Shown here in pieces: positions 44,249-53,245 of a stretch of 64,000 nucleotides of DNA (position 1 is its first letter; every line of letters begins with the position of its first letter). The translations under genes were made by a program, and so were the position numbers. Location: the NCBI GenBank assembly GCA_027051905.1, contig JALUGO010000030.1, positions 62,001-126,000 on the forward strand. Reading direction: 5' to 3'. The stretch is from Desulfurobacteriaceae bacterium (GTDB lineage Bacteria > Aquificota > Aquificia > Desulfurobacteriales > Desulfurobacteriaceae). Below the pieces are notes generated by a model. That model was not told the DNA's origin. It worked only from the letters and a program-made list of their open reading frames with translations, and made no database searches.

Positions 44249-44832
44249 TGAAAATACGGAAGGTAAGCCTCTACCGGACGGTCTATAAGCCTGAAGACCT
44301 GCCGCAGACTCCCTACAACGAGGTGGCCTTTGTTGGCCGTTCCAACGTGGGCAAGTCTTCCCTTCTGAATACCCTAGTGAACAACTTTAAGCTGGCAAAG
44401 GTGAGTTCCGAGCCCGGCAAGACCCGCTCTGTTAATTTCTACCTTGTCAACGACAGCTTTTTCCTGGTTGACCTTCCGGGATACGGTTTTGCTAAGGTTC
44501 CCCTGAGTGAGCAGAAGAGGTGGAGGGAGCTGATAGAGGGGTATCTGAGGGATAGAGACAGGCTTAAAGGAGTTTTTCTTCTCGTTGACTCACGGGTTGG
44601 GCCAACAGAAAAGGACATTCAGATGAAGGAATGGCTCGACTTTTACGGAATTCCGCACGTTGTTGTTGCAACGAAGGTGGATAAACTTAAAAAGTCTGAA
44701 AGGTCAAAGCTTGAGAGGAAAATAAGGGACGTTTTCAGGGATGAAACGGTAGAGATAATTCCCTTTTCCTCAAAGACCAGAGAGGGAAGGGATAAACTGC
44801 TTAAAGAGATAAAGAGGCTTGTAGAGTCTTAG
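44248..44832 (+). CDS. engB: Ribosome-biogenesis GTPase EngB/YsxC
   Basis: A 194-residue GTPase needed for assembly of the 50S subunit. G1 is GRSNVGKSSLLNTL (about residues 30-43), G2 in PGKTRSVNFY, G3 VDLPGYGFAKV, G4 ATKVDKLKKSE and G5 FSSKTREGRD. The length is normal. The ATG shares one base with the stop of the previous gene. Confidence 0.97.
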   Translation: MKIRKVSLYRTVYKPEDLPQTPYNEVAFVGRSNVGKSSLLNTLVNNFKLAKVSSEPGKTRSVNFYLVNDSFFLVDLPGYGFAKVPLSEQKRWRELIEGYLRDRDRLKGVFLLVDSRVGPTEKDIQMKEWLDFYGIPHVVVATKVDKLKKSERSKLERKIRDVFRDETVEIIPFSSKTREGRDKLLKEIKRLVES

Positions 44833-44833
44833 G

Positions 44834-46396
44834 ATGCTTGAGGAGCTCCGCCTTCATCAGTTCGGTGCAATCTCCGGGGAACTTCTGCTTTCCGGCGGTT
44901 TAAACGTTATCGTTGGAGAAACGGGAACGGGAAAGTCTCTTCTCCTTTCCTCTATAAACTTCCTTTCCGGAGAGAAGTTCCCTTTTGTTTCAGACGGCAC
45001 GTTTGTTGAGGCGGTTTTCAGGAAAAGGGATGAAGAGCTTTGCGTAAGAAGGGAAATCTCCGGAGGTCGTTCGAGGTATTTCATCAACGGCATGAGGGTT
45101 CCTCAGCAGAAAGTAAAGGAGGTTGTCTCTCCACTCTTCGTTTTCCAGTCTCAGAGGCAGGGTATAACCCTGCTAAAGCCGTCTGTTCAGCTTGAGCTTG
45201 TTGATGCTTTTGCTAAAAACGGGGAGTTCCTCTCAAAGTTCAGGGAAATCTACTCTGAATACACATCAGTTCTCTCTGAGCTTGAGCGTTTGAAGGAGGA
45301 AGAGAGGATAAGGGACAGAGAGATAGACATTCTGCGTTTCCAGGTGGAAGAGATAGAGAGGGTTGACCTGAAGCCCGGGGAGGAAGAGGAACTCAGGGCT
45401 TTAAAGGAGAAGCTGGAGAGAATTGACCAGATAAGGGAGCTCCGCTCAAAATCCCTCTGCCTCCTTTACGAGTGTGAGGGTTCCGTTTTAGACAGGCTAT
45501 CGGAGGTCATCAGGGAGTTTGAGAGGAGTTCCCTCTTCCCTGAGATAGCAGACAGGCTCAACTCTATCTACTTTGAGATTGAGAGTGTTGTTTCAGAGAT
45601 AGAGAAGAAGCTTGAGCCGCCGGAGACGGAGCTCTCCTTAGAGGAGATTGAGGAAAGGCTTTACCAGATTGAGCGCTTGAAGAGGAAATACGGTTCCGAT
45701 TACAACGAAATTCAGGAATTTCTAAGGAGTGCCAGAGAGAAACTTGAAAGGCTTGAGAACCTCTCTTTTGAGTTTGAAAGGGTTAACAGGGAACTTGAGA
45801 GGTTAAAGAAGGAGCTTACAGAGGTCGGGAGGGAGCTTTCTGAGAGGAGAAGAGAGGGGGCTGAGAGGCTAAAAGAGTTTCTTATAAAGTCCTTTGCCGA
45901 TCTTGGCCTTGAGAGCGCCCGTTTTGAGGTTGTTTTTGAGGAGCTCCCCTCTCCGTCTCCATCCGGCTTTGAGAGGGTGAGCTTTCTCTTCTCTGGAAAT
46001 CCGAAACTTCCCCTCTCTCCCCTTTCTGAGTCCATCTCCGGCGGGGAGCTCTCCCGGTTTCTACTTTCCGTTCTCAGTTTTACAGATTTCCCGGAAATTA
46101 CGATGGTTTTCGACGAGATAGATGCAGGTATGTCGGGTAAAATACTAAGGAAAGTTGCAGGAAAGCTCAGAGAGATATCTAGGAGACAGCAGGTTCTGGC
46201 AGTCAGCCACTCTCCTCAGGTTGTTGCTGCCGCCGATAAGGTTTTTAAGCTGGAAAAGGACTCTGAAGGTTCTGTTAACGTTCGGGAGCTTGAGGGAGAG
46301 GAACTCCTGAGAGAACTCTCCGTTATGGTCTCTGGAGAGGTGACGGAGAGTGGTATAAAGACCGCTTTAGAGCTAATAAAGAGCTGGGAGGAGTGA
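44834..46396 (+). CDS. recN: DNA repair protein RecN
   Basis: An SMC-like ATPase for double-strand-break repair, 520 residues. The N-terminal Walker A is VGETGTGKSLLLSSINF, long coiled coils occupy about residues 150-360 (Glu/Arg/Leu-rich), and the C-terminal head has SISGGELSRFLL (signature), VFDEIDAGMSG (Walker B) and VSHSPQVVAAAD. Slightly shorter coils than in E. coli. Its TGA overlaps the ATG of the next gene. Confidence 0.95.
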   Translation: MLEELRLHQFGAISGELLLSGGLNVIVGETGTGKSLLLSSINFLSGEKFPFVSDGTFVEAVFRKRDEELCVRREISGGRSRYFINGMRVPQQKVKEVVSPLFVFQSQRQGITLLKPSVQLELVDAFAKNGEFLSKFREIYSEYTSVLSELERLKEEERIRDREIDILRFQVEEIERVDLKPGEEEELRALKEKLERIDQIRELRSKSLCLLYECEGSVLDRLSEVIREFERSSLFPEIADRLNSIYFEIESVVSEIEKKLEPPETELSLEEIEERLYQIERLKRKYGSDYNEIQEFLRSAREKLERLENLSFEFERVNRELERLKKELTEVGRELSERRREGAERLKEFLIKSFADLGLESARFEVVFEELPSPSPSGFERVSFLFSGNPKLPLSPLSESISGGELSRFLLSVLSFTDFPEITMVFDEIDAGMSGKILRKVAGKLREISRRQQVLAVSHSPQVVAAADKVFKLEKDSEGSVNVRELEGEELLRELSVMVSGEVTESGIKTALELIKSWEE

Positions 46397-47772
46397 TGGA
46401 GCACGGGCACGGAACGGGAGAAGCCGCAGCAGTAGGGGGTCTTTTAGAGGCATTCCACGTTCACCTTACCAGGACTGAGCTTGCGGAGCTCTCAGTTTTC
46501 CTTTTTGTCTTTACCTACGCCATGATTCTCCTTGAGAAGTTCTTCCACAGGACGATAGCTGCTCTCATAGGTGCTTCACTTGTCCTTGTTATCGGCGTTA
46601 TAACTCCGGAGAGGGCGTGGGAGTCTATAGACCAGAACACAATTCTTCTGCTCTTTGGAATGATGAACATTGTCACCGTTATGGGTAAAAGCGGTTTCTT
46701 CCACCTTGTTGCGGCAAAGGCTGTTCAGATAACGAAGGGCTCTCCAACGAGAGTCCTCTGGGTCTTCTCAATTCTTACGGCCGTCTTCTCTGCGTTTCTC
46801 GATAACGTTACAACTGTTCTCTTTATGGCTCCCGTTATGATAAACATTGCAGAGAGATTGAAACTCAATCCAATTCCATACCTTATAGCCATCGTCTTGG
46901 CCTCAAACACAGGTGGAACAGCAACCCTCATCGGTGATCCTCCCAACATCATCATAGGAAGCATTGCAGGAAAGACCTTTAACGACTTCCTCGTTGAGGT
47001 TGCTCCTTATGCCATACTGGCGTTTCTACTTGGACTTCTCGTTATGCACTTTATGATGGCAAAGGGAGGGTTCCTTAAGGCTCAGGCTACGGCAGAAGAG
47101 CTTGAGGAGATACTTTCTGGAAAAGTTGATGAGAAGCTACTCGATAAGAAGCTAATGAAGAAGTCCGTAACAGTTTTCCTCATAACAATTCTCCTCTTTA
47201 TCGTTGGCCACAACATGGGGCTTGAACCGGGAGTCATCGCTCTGCTCATGGCAACCATCCTTGCCCTCATCAGCGGTCTCTCCCCGGCCTGGATACTTGA
47301 AAAGGTTGAGTGGACGACCCTCATCTTCTTCATGGGGCTCTTTATGGTTGTTGGAGCCCTTGAGGTTAACGGGGTATTTGAGGTAGCTGCAAAGTGGCTT
47401 ATAGAGGCGATAGGTGACAACATTCACGAGGGAATAATCCTTGTGGGTTTTGTCTCTGCTTTAATTTCCGGTTTTGTTGACAACATTCCCTTTACCATGT
47501 CTATGGCCTACGTCCTCAAAGGTATGGAAGCCCAGATGGGTTCCGTTATGGATCCTCTGTGGTGGTCTCTCTCCCTTGGAGCGTGTCTTGGAGGAAACCT
47601 TACAATCATAGGGGCGTCTGCAAACATCGTAACTGCCGACATAGCAGAGAGAAACGGCTATAAGATAGACTTCTTCAGGTTTATGAAGTATGGAACTCCC
47701 GTTGCTGCCGTTACCGTCATAACGGCAATCCTTCTCTTCTACGTTGAGCATGCAGTTCTTGGAGGACTGTAA
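46396..47772 (+). CDS. ArsB/NhaD-superfamily ion transporter
   Basis: A 458-residue membrane protein with about 11-12 helices in the ion-transporter superfamily. FMAPVMINIAERLKL, SNTGGTATLIGDPPNIIIGS and the mirrored second half ACLGGNLTIIGASANIVTAD show the inverted-repeat fold of these carriers. Candidates are a Na+/H+ antiporter of NhaD type or an anion exporter; the sequence does not decide. The N-terminus is His-rich (MEHGHGTG). I used the ATG at 46396 (GGGAGGAG upstream) over the GTG at 46393. Confidence 0.85.
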   Translation: MEHGHGTGEAAAVGGLLEAFHVHLTRTELAELSVFLFVFTYAMILLEKFFHRTIAALIGASLVLVIGVITPERAWESIDQNTILLLFGMMNIVTVMGKSGFFHLVAAKAVQITKGSPTRVLWVFSILTAVFSAFLDNVTTVLFMAPVMINIAERLKLNPIPYLIAIVLASNTGGTATLIGDPPNIIIGSIAGKTFNDFLVEVAPYAILAFLLGLLVMHFMMAKGGFLKAQATAEELEEILSGKVDEKLLDKKLMKKSVTVFLITILLFIVGHNMGLEPGVIALLMATILALISGLSPAWILEKVEWTTLIFFMGLFMVVGALEVNGVFEVAAKWLIEAIGDNIHEGIILVGFVSALISGFVDNIPFTMSMAYVLKGMEAQMGSVMDPLWWSLSLGACLGGNLTIIGASANIVTADIAERNGYKIDFFRFMKYGTPVAAVTVITAILLFYVEHAVLGGL

Positions 47773-47773
47773 G

Positions 47774-48280
47774 ATGAAAGTTCTTGAGCGCCTATTTGAG
47801 GCATTCCTCTGGCGAACCAGATGGATGGTTATAATAGCCGTTCTTTTCTCCCTCCTTGCCTCTTTAGGTCTCTTTATAGTAGCCTCTTACGAGATTTACG
47901 AGCCTATCCACAACCTTTTTGTCCACGGATTCCACCTTCCAAAAGAGGAACACGAAGTTTTAGTCAGTGCCATCGTTGGAGCTATAGACCTATACCTCAT
48001 TGCAACGGTTTTGATCATCTTTGCCCTTGGTCTTTATGAACTGTTTATTAGCAAGATAGACGAGGCAGAGAATGATGAGAACTCAAGTAAGATTCTGGCC
48101 ATCCACAACCTCGACGACCTTAAGGAGAAGTTGGCTAAAGTCGTTTTGATGGTTCTCATCGTTACCTTTTTCAAGTATGCCATCCACATAAAGTATGAAA
48201 CGCCCCTTCAGACACTTTACCTTGCCGTTGGCGTTCTGATGCTTGCATTGGCTTTATACTTCAGTCACAAGAAGGGTTAG
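47774..48280 (+). CDS. UPF0114/YqhA-type membrane protein
   Basis: A 168-residue protein with four predicted helices. The start (FEAFLWRTRWMVIIAVLFSL) and the middle (VSAIVGAIDLYLIATVLIIF followed by ALGLYELFISKIDEAE) match the UPF0114/YqhA family, whose function is unknown. It is one base after the transporter stop region and seven bases before fliG, so it physically links the stress/transport operon to the flagellar genes. Confidence 0.85.
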   Translation: MKVLERLFEAFLWRTRWMVIIAVLFSLLASLGLFIVASYEIYEPIHNLFVHGFHLPKEEHEVLVSAIVGAIDLYLIATVLIIFALGLYELFISKIDEAENDENSSKILAIHNLDDLKEKLAKVVLMVLIVTFFKYAIHIKYETPLQTLYLAVGVLMLALALYFSHKKG

Positions 48281-48287
48281 TTGAATT

Positions 48288-49319
48288 ATGGCGCAGAAAG
48301 AAAGACATAAAACTGAAAGGATAACGGGTGCCCAGAAGGCAGCAATTCTTATTCTTTCCCTGCCTGAAGATATTTCAATAAACGTTATAAAGAAGCTCAG
48401 GGAGCACGAACTGACAAAAGTGGCAAAAACTATTCTGTCTCTTGGAACGATAAAGAAGGATATGGTCAAGCTCGTTCTTAAAGAGGCTTACGATGAGCTT
48501 TCGGAGATAGCTCCTCTCAGAACGGCTCCCGAAGAGCTTAGAAGACTCCTTGAGAAGGCGCTTCCCCCCGATAAACTCCAGGAGCTCCTTGAAGAGACTA
48601 TGCTTTCAGAGTCGGGGAAGGTTGTCTTTGAAGAGCTTAAGAAGATGGACGCGAAGTTTATAGCGAAACTTATTGAGAAGGAACACCCTCAGATTATTGC
48701 AATTATTCTTTCCCAGCTTCCCCCCATGAAAGCGGCTGAGGTTATTCAGTATCTTCCCAAGAGGCTGGGCGTTACAAACGTTCAGGAAGAGGTAATAAAG
48801 AGGCTTGCCCAGCTTGAGAAGATCTCAATGAAAACTTTAAAAATTGTTACAGAAGCCCTTGAGGATGAGCTTGCAAGTATAGGTGCCGGTAAAGAGCAGA
48901 CCCTCAGCGGTCTTGATATAGCTGCTGAGATTGTTAACAACCTGCCCAAGGAGGTTGCTCAGGAGCTCCTGGATGAGATCAGGAAGGAGAACCCTTCCCT
49001 TGCAGACTCCATTGAAGAGAGGATGTTCAAGTTCGAAGACATTATCAAACTGGACAACAGGGCTATCATTGAGATCCTCAAGGCTGTTGATAAGAACGAC
49101 CTGCTTCTGGCACTGAAGGGAGCTCCCCAGGAAATCATGGACAAATTCCTCTCCAACATGTCTAAACGTGCTGCCCAGATGTTCCTTGAAGACCTTGAGG
49201 CTCTGGGGCCTGTTAAGAAGTCTGATGTGGAAAGGGCTCGCAAGAAAGTCATTGCTATAATCAAAAAACTGGCAGAAGAAGGAAAGATAGAACTCGGCGG
49301 CTCTGAAGAGCTCGTTTAG
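48288..49319 (+). CDS. fliG: Flagellar motor switch protein FliG
   Basis: The torque-bearing rotor protein, 343 residues of three helical domains. N-terminal GAQKAAILILSLPED contacts FliF; the middle domain has EKEHPQIIAIILSQLPPMKA (EHPQ motif, FliM contact); the C-terminal domain carries LSNMSKRAAQMFLEDLEALG with the charged ridge facing the stator. The length is normal. It opens the flagellar block in this window with only seven bases from the gene before. Confidence 0.96.
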   Translation: MAQKERHKTERITGAQKAAILILSLPEDISINVIKKLREHELTKVAKTILSLGTIKKDMVKLVLKEAYDELSEIAPLRTAPEELRRLLEKALPPDKLQELLEETMLSESGKVVFEELKKMDAKFIAKLIEKEHPQIIAIILSQLPPMKAAEVIQYLPKRLGVTNVQEEVIKRLAQLEKISMKTLKIVTEALEDELASIGAGKEQTLSGLDIAAEIVNNLPKEVAQELLDEIRKENPSLADSIEERMFKFEDIIKLDNRAIIEILKAVDKNDLLLALKGAPQEIMDKFLSNMSKRAAQMFLEDLEALGPVKKSDVERARKKVIAIIKKLAEEGKIELGGSEELV

Positions 49320-49327
49320 GAGGTTTC

Positions 49328-50377
49328 GTGTCTGAGGAATTCCTATCCCAGGAAGAGATAGATGCCCTTTTGGGCGGAGGTAAAAAAGAGGAGAAAGAGG
49401 AGAAGAAAGTAGCTCCATTTGACTTTGATCAGGTTGAGCACATTAAGAAGGGAGGGGTTCCTGGGCTTGAGCTACTCTTTGAACGGTGGGTCAAGATTTA
49501 CAGGGAGAGGATCAGGAGCCTGGTTCCTCAGGTAGGAATGATAACAAAGGAGTCGGTCTACATAACCCGGTTTCAGTCTTTCATGGTAAAGATTCCGATG
49601 CCGGCCAGTTACAGCATCGTTTCTATGAGGCCGTTTAAAGAGAACTTTCTCTTTATTTTAGATTCGAGGCTCGTTTTTGTAATCATAAGTGTTATGTTCG
49701 GTGGGCCGGCAAAGCCCTTTAAGATAGAGGGGCGGGAGTTTACAAAGCTGGAGATGAGGGTTATCCAGGATCTGGTTAAGGTTGCCCTTGACAGCTTTGA
49801 ACAGGTGTGGCAGGACGTTTACCCGGTGAGTCTGGAACTTCGGGGCATTGAGCTTAACCCCGCCCTTGCAAGGATAGTTTCGGGGAACGAGAAGGTAATT
49901 GTCGTTGAGTGCAGTATGGACATAGACGGCTACGAGGCTCCATTCTTCTTCTGCTTTCCTCAGGGGCTCTTTATGCCGATAAAGGAGCTCATCTTTTCAG
50001 AGTCCCTTTTCGTTGAAAAAGACCCCGTGTGGGAGGAGCACTTACAGAAGAAAGTCCTTAAAACGGAGCTTAGGTTATCCCTTGAGCTTGCCCGTAAGGT
50101 TTTCTCGCTTGGAGAGATACTTTCCTGGAAGGTTGGAGACAGGATAGATTTAGGGGTGAACAAAGAGGATATTCTTAAACTATACGTTGAGGATAAGCCC
50201 AAGTTCTTTGCTAAGATGGGTAAGGTTAGGGATAGGTATGCTGCCCTTGTTTACAACTTTATAAACGGAGAGGAGGATGGCAGAGGAGGAGAAGAATCAG
50301 GAGGAGCTGGCGAAGGAGTGGGAGGAAGCTCTGAAGCAGCAGCAGGAGGGAGAGAAGAGTCAGGAAGAGCTGGCTAA
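49328..50377 (+). CDS. fliM: Flagellar motor switch protein FliM with Gly/Ser/Glu tail
   Basis: 349 residues. The N-terminal LSQEEIDALLGGG is the CheY-P-binding peptide; the middle domain and the C-terminal SpoA domain follow and end around VYNFINGEED. The last ~33 residues (GRGGEESGGAGEGVGGSSEA and on) are low-complexity and are encoded by the same DNA as the start of fliN in another frame, a 101-base overlap. The stop arises in the second fliN repeat. GTG start 49328 behind TAGGAGG. Confidence 0.94.
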   Translation: MSEEFLSQEEIDALLGGGKKEEKEEKKVAPFDFDQVEHIKKGGVPGLELLFERWVKIYRERIRSLVPQVGMITKESVYITRFQSFMVKIPMPASYSIVSMRPFKENFLFILDSRLVFVIISVMFGGPAKPFKIEGREFTKLEMRVIQDLVKVALDSFEQVWQDVYPVSLELRGIELNPALARIVSGNEKVIVVECSMDIDGYEAPFFFCFPQGLFMPIKELIFSESLFVEKDPVWEEHLQKKVLKTELRLSLELARKVFSLGEILSWKVGDRIDLGVNKEDILKLYVEDKPKFFAKMGKVRDRYAALVYNFINGEEDGRGGEESGGAGEGVGGSSEAAAGGREESGRAG

Positions 50378-50783
50378 AGAGTGGGAGGAGGCTTTAAAAC
50401 AGCAGGAGAGCGGGGGTGGTGAAGATCAGGAAGCCCTGGCAAAAGAGTGGGAAGAGGCTTTGAAGCAGCAGGAGGGGGGGGCTGAGGAGAAAGGAGAAGA
50501 GGTTCCTACTGGGAGCTGCAGCGGGGAGTTTGAGCTTTTAAAGGACATTCCCCTTGAGATAAGTGTTGAGATAGGTTCAACGAAGCTGCCCCTTGAGGAG
50601 ATACTGAGGCTCCACGCCAACAGCGTTGTTGAGCTTGACAAGTTTGTAGATGAGCCTGTTGACATAAAGATAAACGGAAAGCTGATTGCCAAGGGCAGGC
50701 TCTATCAGGTTGAGGATAACTACGGAGTGGAGATAGTTCAGATAATAACCCCTGAAGAGCGTCTGAAACTGATTGAGGAGTAG
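50277..50783 (+). CDS. fliN: Flagellar motor switch protein FliN with triplicated N-terminal motif
   Basis: 168 residues. The C-terminal ~80 form the SpoA domain of FliN (LLKDIPLEISVEIGSTKLPL, VVELDKFVDEPVDIKINGKL, YGVEIVQIITPEERLKLI). The N-terminal ~66 residues are three tandem copies of QEELAKEWEEALKQQ separated by Gly/Glu spacers (residues 8-22, 29-43, 51-65; the third has EAL for EEL). E. coli FliN has a single related segment (DDLWAEALSEQ) in this place. The ATG at 50277 lies inside fliM and follows GGAGAGGAGG. Confidence 0.94.
   Translation: MAEEEKNQEELAKEWEEALKQQQEGEKSQEELAKEWEEALKQQESGGGEDQEALAKEWEEALKQQEGGAEEKGEEVPTGSCSGEFELLKDIPLEISVEIGSTKLPLEEILRLHANSVVELDKFVDEPVDIKINGKLIAKGRLYQVEDNYGVEIVQIITPEERLKLIEE
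50295..50474 (+). repeat. Three tandem ~63-66-bp repeats in fliN/fliM overlap
   Basis: Units at about 50295-50357, 50358-50423 and 50424-50474. Each encodes ELAKEWEEALKQQ in the fliN frame. The first unit and part of the second are also read in the fliM frame: unit 1 gives GAGEGVGGS and unit 2 gives RAG then stop, because GCGAAG in unit 1 is GCTAAA in unit 2. The copies differ at silent positions, so the duplication is not recent. Confidence 0.9.
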
Positions 50784-50785
50784 CC

Positions 50786-51502
50786 ATGGCTTTAACGTTT
50801 CAACCCCTTTACGTTTTAGCTGCAGGAGGAGAAAGGTCTAAAGAGCAGCTAGACATCATTACAAACAACATTGCAAACGTTGACACTCCGGGATTTAAAC
50901 GAATTATGATGGAGGAGTTCTCCCAGCATATCCCGAACAACAGAGGAGACAGTTACAATCTGCTGGTATTCCCCAGGTTCAAGCAGACAGACGTTATTCT
51001 TACTCAGGGAAGTTTGAGGAAAACGGGCAATCCCCTTGACGTTGCCCTTAAGGGCAGTGGCTTCTTTGCTGTTAGAACAAAGGCAGGAGAGGTGTATACG
51101 CGGAACGGCCACTTTTTCCTCGATTCAAACGGAAGACTGGTTGACCAGAACGGGAATCCTGTTTTGGATATCTCCGGCAGGGAGATAGTTCTGACCTCTG
51201 AAACGGGCATTACCATTACTGAAGATGGTGTTGTTTACGACGGAGACAGGAAGGCTGGAGTTCTGAAAATTGTGGATTTTACCTCTGTTAAGCCTTTGGG
51301 GAACTCTTACTATCAGGGGGTTGGTCAGCCCCAGGCTACCGACGCTGCCGTCCTTCAGGGCTATTTAGAGGACTCAAACGTCAACCCCGTAAAGGAGATG
51401 GTGAAGCTCATAGAGGCGCAGAGGCGTTTTGAGATCTACGGGAACCTTATAAGAAGTCTTGATCAGATGAACCTGAAGAGCAACGAGATAGGAAAAGTTT
51501 AG
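50786..51502 (+). CDS. flgF: Flagellar basal-body rod protein FlgF
   Basis: A 238-residue proximal rod protein. The N-terminal helix region has LDIITNNIANVDTPGFKR, the common rod/hook signature; the C-terminal helix has VKEMVKLIEAQRRFEIYGNL. It is shorter than FlgG and precedes it, as in many species, so FlgF is preferred over FlgG; the two are paralogues and the assignment rests on order and length. ATG at 50786 directly after the fliN stop. Confidence 0.85.
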   Translation: MALTFQPLYVLAAGGERSKEQLDIITNNIANVDTPGFKRIMMEEFSQHIPNNRGDSYNLLVFPRFKQTDVILTQGSLRKTGNPLDVALKGSGFFAVRTKAGEVYTRNGHFFLDSNGRLVDQNGNPVLDISGREIVLTSETGITITEDGVVYDGDRKAGVLKIVDFTSVKPLGNSYYQGVGQPQATDAAVLQGYLEDSNVNPVKEMVKLIEAQRRFEIYGNLIRSLDQMNLKSNEIGKV

Positions 51503-51513
51503 GGGAGGAAACC

Positions 51514-52314
51514 ATGTTAAGGGCTCTCTGGACGTCCGCTTCCGGAATGGAGGCTCAGCAGACGAACCTTGATGTTATCTCAAACAACATTGCGAACGTT
51601 AACACTGTGGGATTCAAAAAGTCCAGGGCAAACTTTGAAGACCTTATCTATCAGGATATAAGGGATCCCGGCGTTATGAGTTCCGACGAGAACAGGGTTC
51701 CATCGGGAATCCAGATAGGTCTTGGGGTTAAGCTCTCAGACGTGAGCAAGATCTTTACTCAGGGGAGTTTGATTAAGACCGATAAACCCCTCGATATTGC
51801 CATTCAGGGGCACGGTTTCTTCAAGATAGAGCTCCCCGGAGGTGGAGAGGCATACACAAGGGCCGGTAACTTCCAGCTTGACGATGAAGGTTATTTTGTG
51901 ACTCCGGAAGGGTATAAGCTCTCTCCCAATATACAGATTTCCTCTCCTGAAACTGTTATAAGCATTTCTGTTTCTCCAAACGGTAAGGTTTACGTTGTGA
52001 GGAATACAGGGGGGCAACAGGTAACTGAAGAGGTAGGGCAGATAAAACTCTACCGCTTTATGAACCCTGCCGGGCTGAAAGCGATAGGTGGAAACCTCTT
52101 CGTTCAGACTGACGCTTCCGGTGAGCCCATCGAAGGAGATCCCAATACAGACGGTTTCGGAAAGCTCACGCAGGGCTTTTTGGAGGCTTCAAACGTAAAC
52201 ATTGTGGAAGAGATGGTTAACCTGATAGTTGCCCAGAGGGCTTACGAGATCAACTCTAAGGGAATAATTGCTGCTGATGAAATGCTTAGAACTGTTGCAA
52301 GCCTCAAGAGTTAA
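51514..52314 (+). CDS. flgG: Flagellar distal rod protein FlgG
   Basis: 266 residues, the usual FlgG length. N-terminal MLRALWTSASGMEAQQTNLD, split here as LRALWTSASGMEAQQ, then ISNNIANVNTVGFKKSRANF, the FlgG-specific start. C-terminal NIVEEMVNLIVAQRAYEINS and KGIIAADEMLRTV. It builds the distal rod that crosses the peptidoglycan and outer membrane. Its 3' end probably overlaps flgA. Confidence 0.95.
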   Translation: MLRALWTSASGMEAQQTNLDVISNNIANVNTVGFKKSRANFEDLIYQDIRDPGVMSSDENRVPSGIQIGLGVKLSDVSKIFTQGSLIKTDKPLDIAIQGHGFFKIELPGGGEAYTRAGNFQLDDEGYFVTPEGYKLSPNIQISSPETVISISVSPNGKVYVVRNTGGQQVTEEVGQIKLYRFMNPAGLKAIGGNLFVQTDASGEPIEGDPNTDGFGKLTQGFLEASNVNIVEEMVNLIVAQRAYEINSKGIIAADEMLRTVASLKS

Positions 52315-53245
52315 TTTGCTTTCCGTTGTTTTCCTGTTCCTGTTTTCTCTCTGCTCTTACGGGGCAGAGGTTGAGCTAAAAGAGAGTTCCGTAGTTGCCG
52401 GCAGAAAAGTTCTCCTGAGTGAGGTTTCCGAGATAAGGGGGAGCTCCCTAGAAAAGGAACTCCTCTCAGGTGTCGTTATAACCGATGCTCCACCTGCGTG
52501 CAGAGAGAAGACCTTAACTAAAGAGACCGTTGCCAGGGCAATAGCCAGCTACCTGAGGGAGAACGGCGTTTCTGTAAAGGAGATAAGGGTAAAAGGCCCT
52601 GACAGGATAAAGGTAATCTCAAACTGCCAGATTATTAACAGCAAGCATATAAAGAAACTGGTGGAAGAGTTATTCCAAAGGAACTACCCCAAATATGAGG
52701 TTCTGTCTGTTCCAGACGTAAGCGTAAAACTTCCATACAGCAATTATGAAGAGCATCTCTACCTTGATAGCCTTGGCAGCAGGTCTGCAAGGCTGGTTTA
52801 CGAGATAACTGTAAACGGTAAAACCGTAAAGAAGTTCTGGCTGCCTATAAGAGTTGAGAAAAAGGTAAAAGTTGTGGTTGCTACAAGACCCATACCAAAG
52901 GGTGTGAAGATAACTCCCGATATGGTTTCGCTGAAAAAGGTTGTTGAGAGTAAAGCCCGGGGAGGGACTGACAACCTTTCTTCCGTTATCGGGGCTACTG
53001 CTAAGAAGAGCTTTCTTCCGGGGGACGTTATAACCGATAGGGGGATAGTTCCAAACTTTGCAGTTAAGAGGAACCAGCCGGTTAAAGTTGTTTACAGGGA
53101 TGGGGCGATAAGGGTGGAGCTCCTTGGAATAGCCCTTCAGGACGGCATTGTGGGGAATATAATAAAGGTGAAAAACCCTTCTACCGGAAAAGTGTTGCTA
53201 TGCAGAGTTGTTGGAAGTGGTGTTGTGGAATTTGTCTCTCATTAG
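52295..53245 (+). CDS. flgA: P-ring assembly chaperone FlgA
   Basis: A periplasmic protein of about 316 residues. A hydrophobic signal sequence (LLSVVFLFLFSLCSYGAEV) is followed by variable domains and a C-terminal SAF domain with TRPIPKGVKITPDMVSLKKV and the late KNPSTGKVLLCRVVGSG. FlgA assists polymerisation of FlgI into the P ring. The start is unsettled: TTG at 52295, TTG at 52316 and ATG at 52277 are possible and none has a strong ribosome site; 52295 keeps an Arg before the hydrophobic core. It overlaps both flgG and flgH. Confidence 0.88.
   Translation: MQASRVNLLSVVFLFLFSLCSYGAEVELKESSVVAGRKVLLSEVSEIRGSSLEKELLSGVVITDAPPACREKTLTKETVARAIASYLRENGVSVKEIRVKGPDRIKVISNCQIINSKHIKKLVEELFQRNYPKYEVLSVPDVSVKLPYSNYEEHLYLDSLGSRSARLVYEITVNGKTVKKFWLPIRVEKKVKVVVATRPIPKGVKITPDMVSLKKVVESKARGGTDNLSSVIGATAKKSFLPGDVITDRGIVPNFAVKRNQPVKVVYRDGAIRVELLGIALQDGIVGNIIKVKNPSTGKVLLCRVVGSGVVEFVSH

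Noticed and set aside
50295-50474. FliN repeats as an assembly artefact
   Set aside because: The three copies differ at several silent positions and in spacer length, which a collapsed or duplicated read would not give; long-read checking is still advised.
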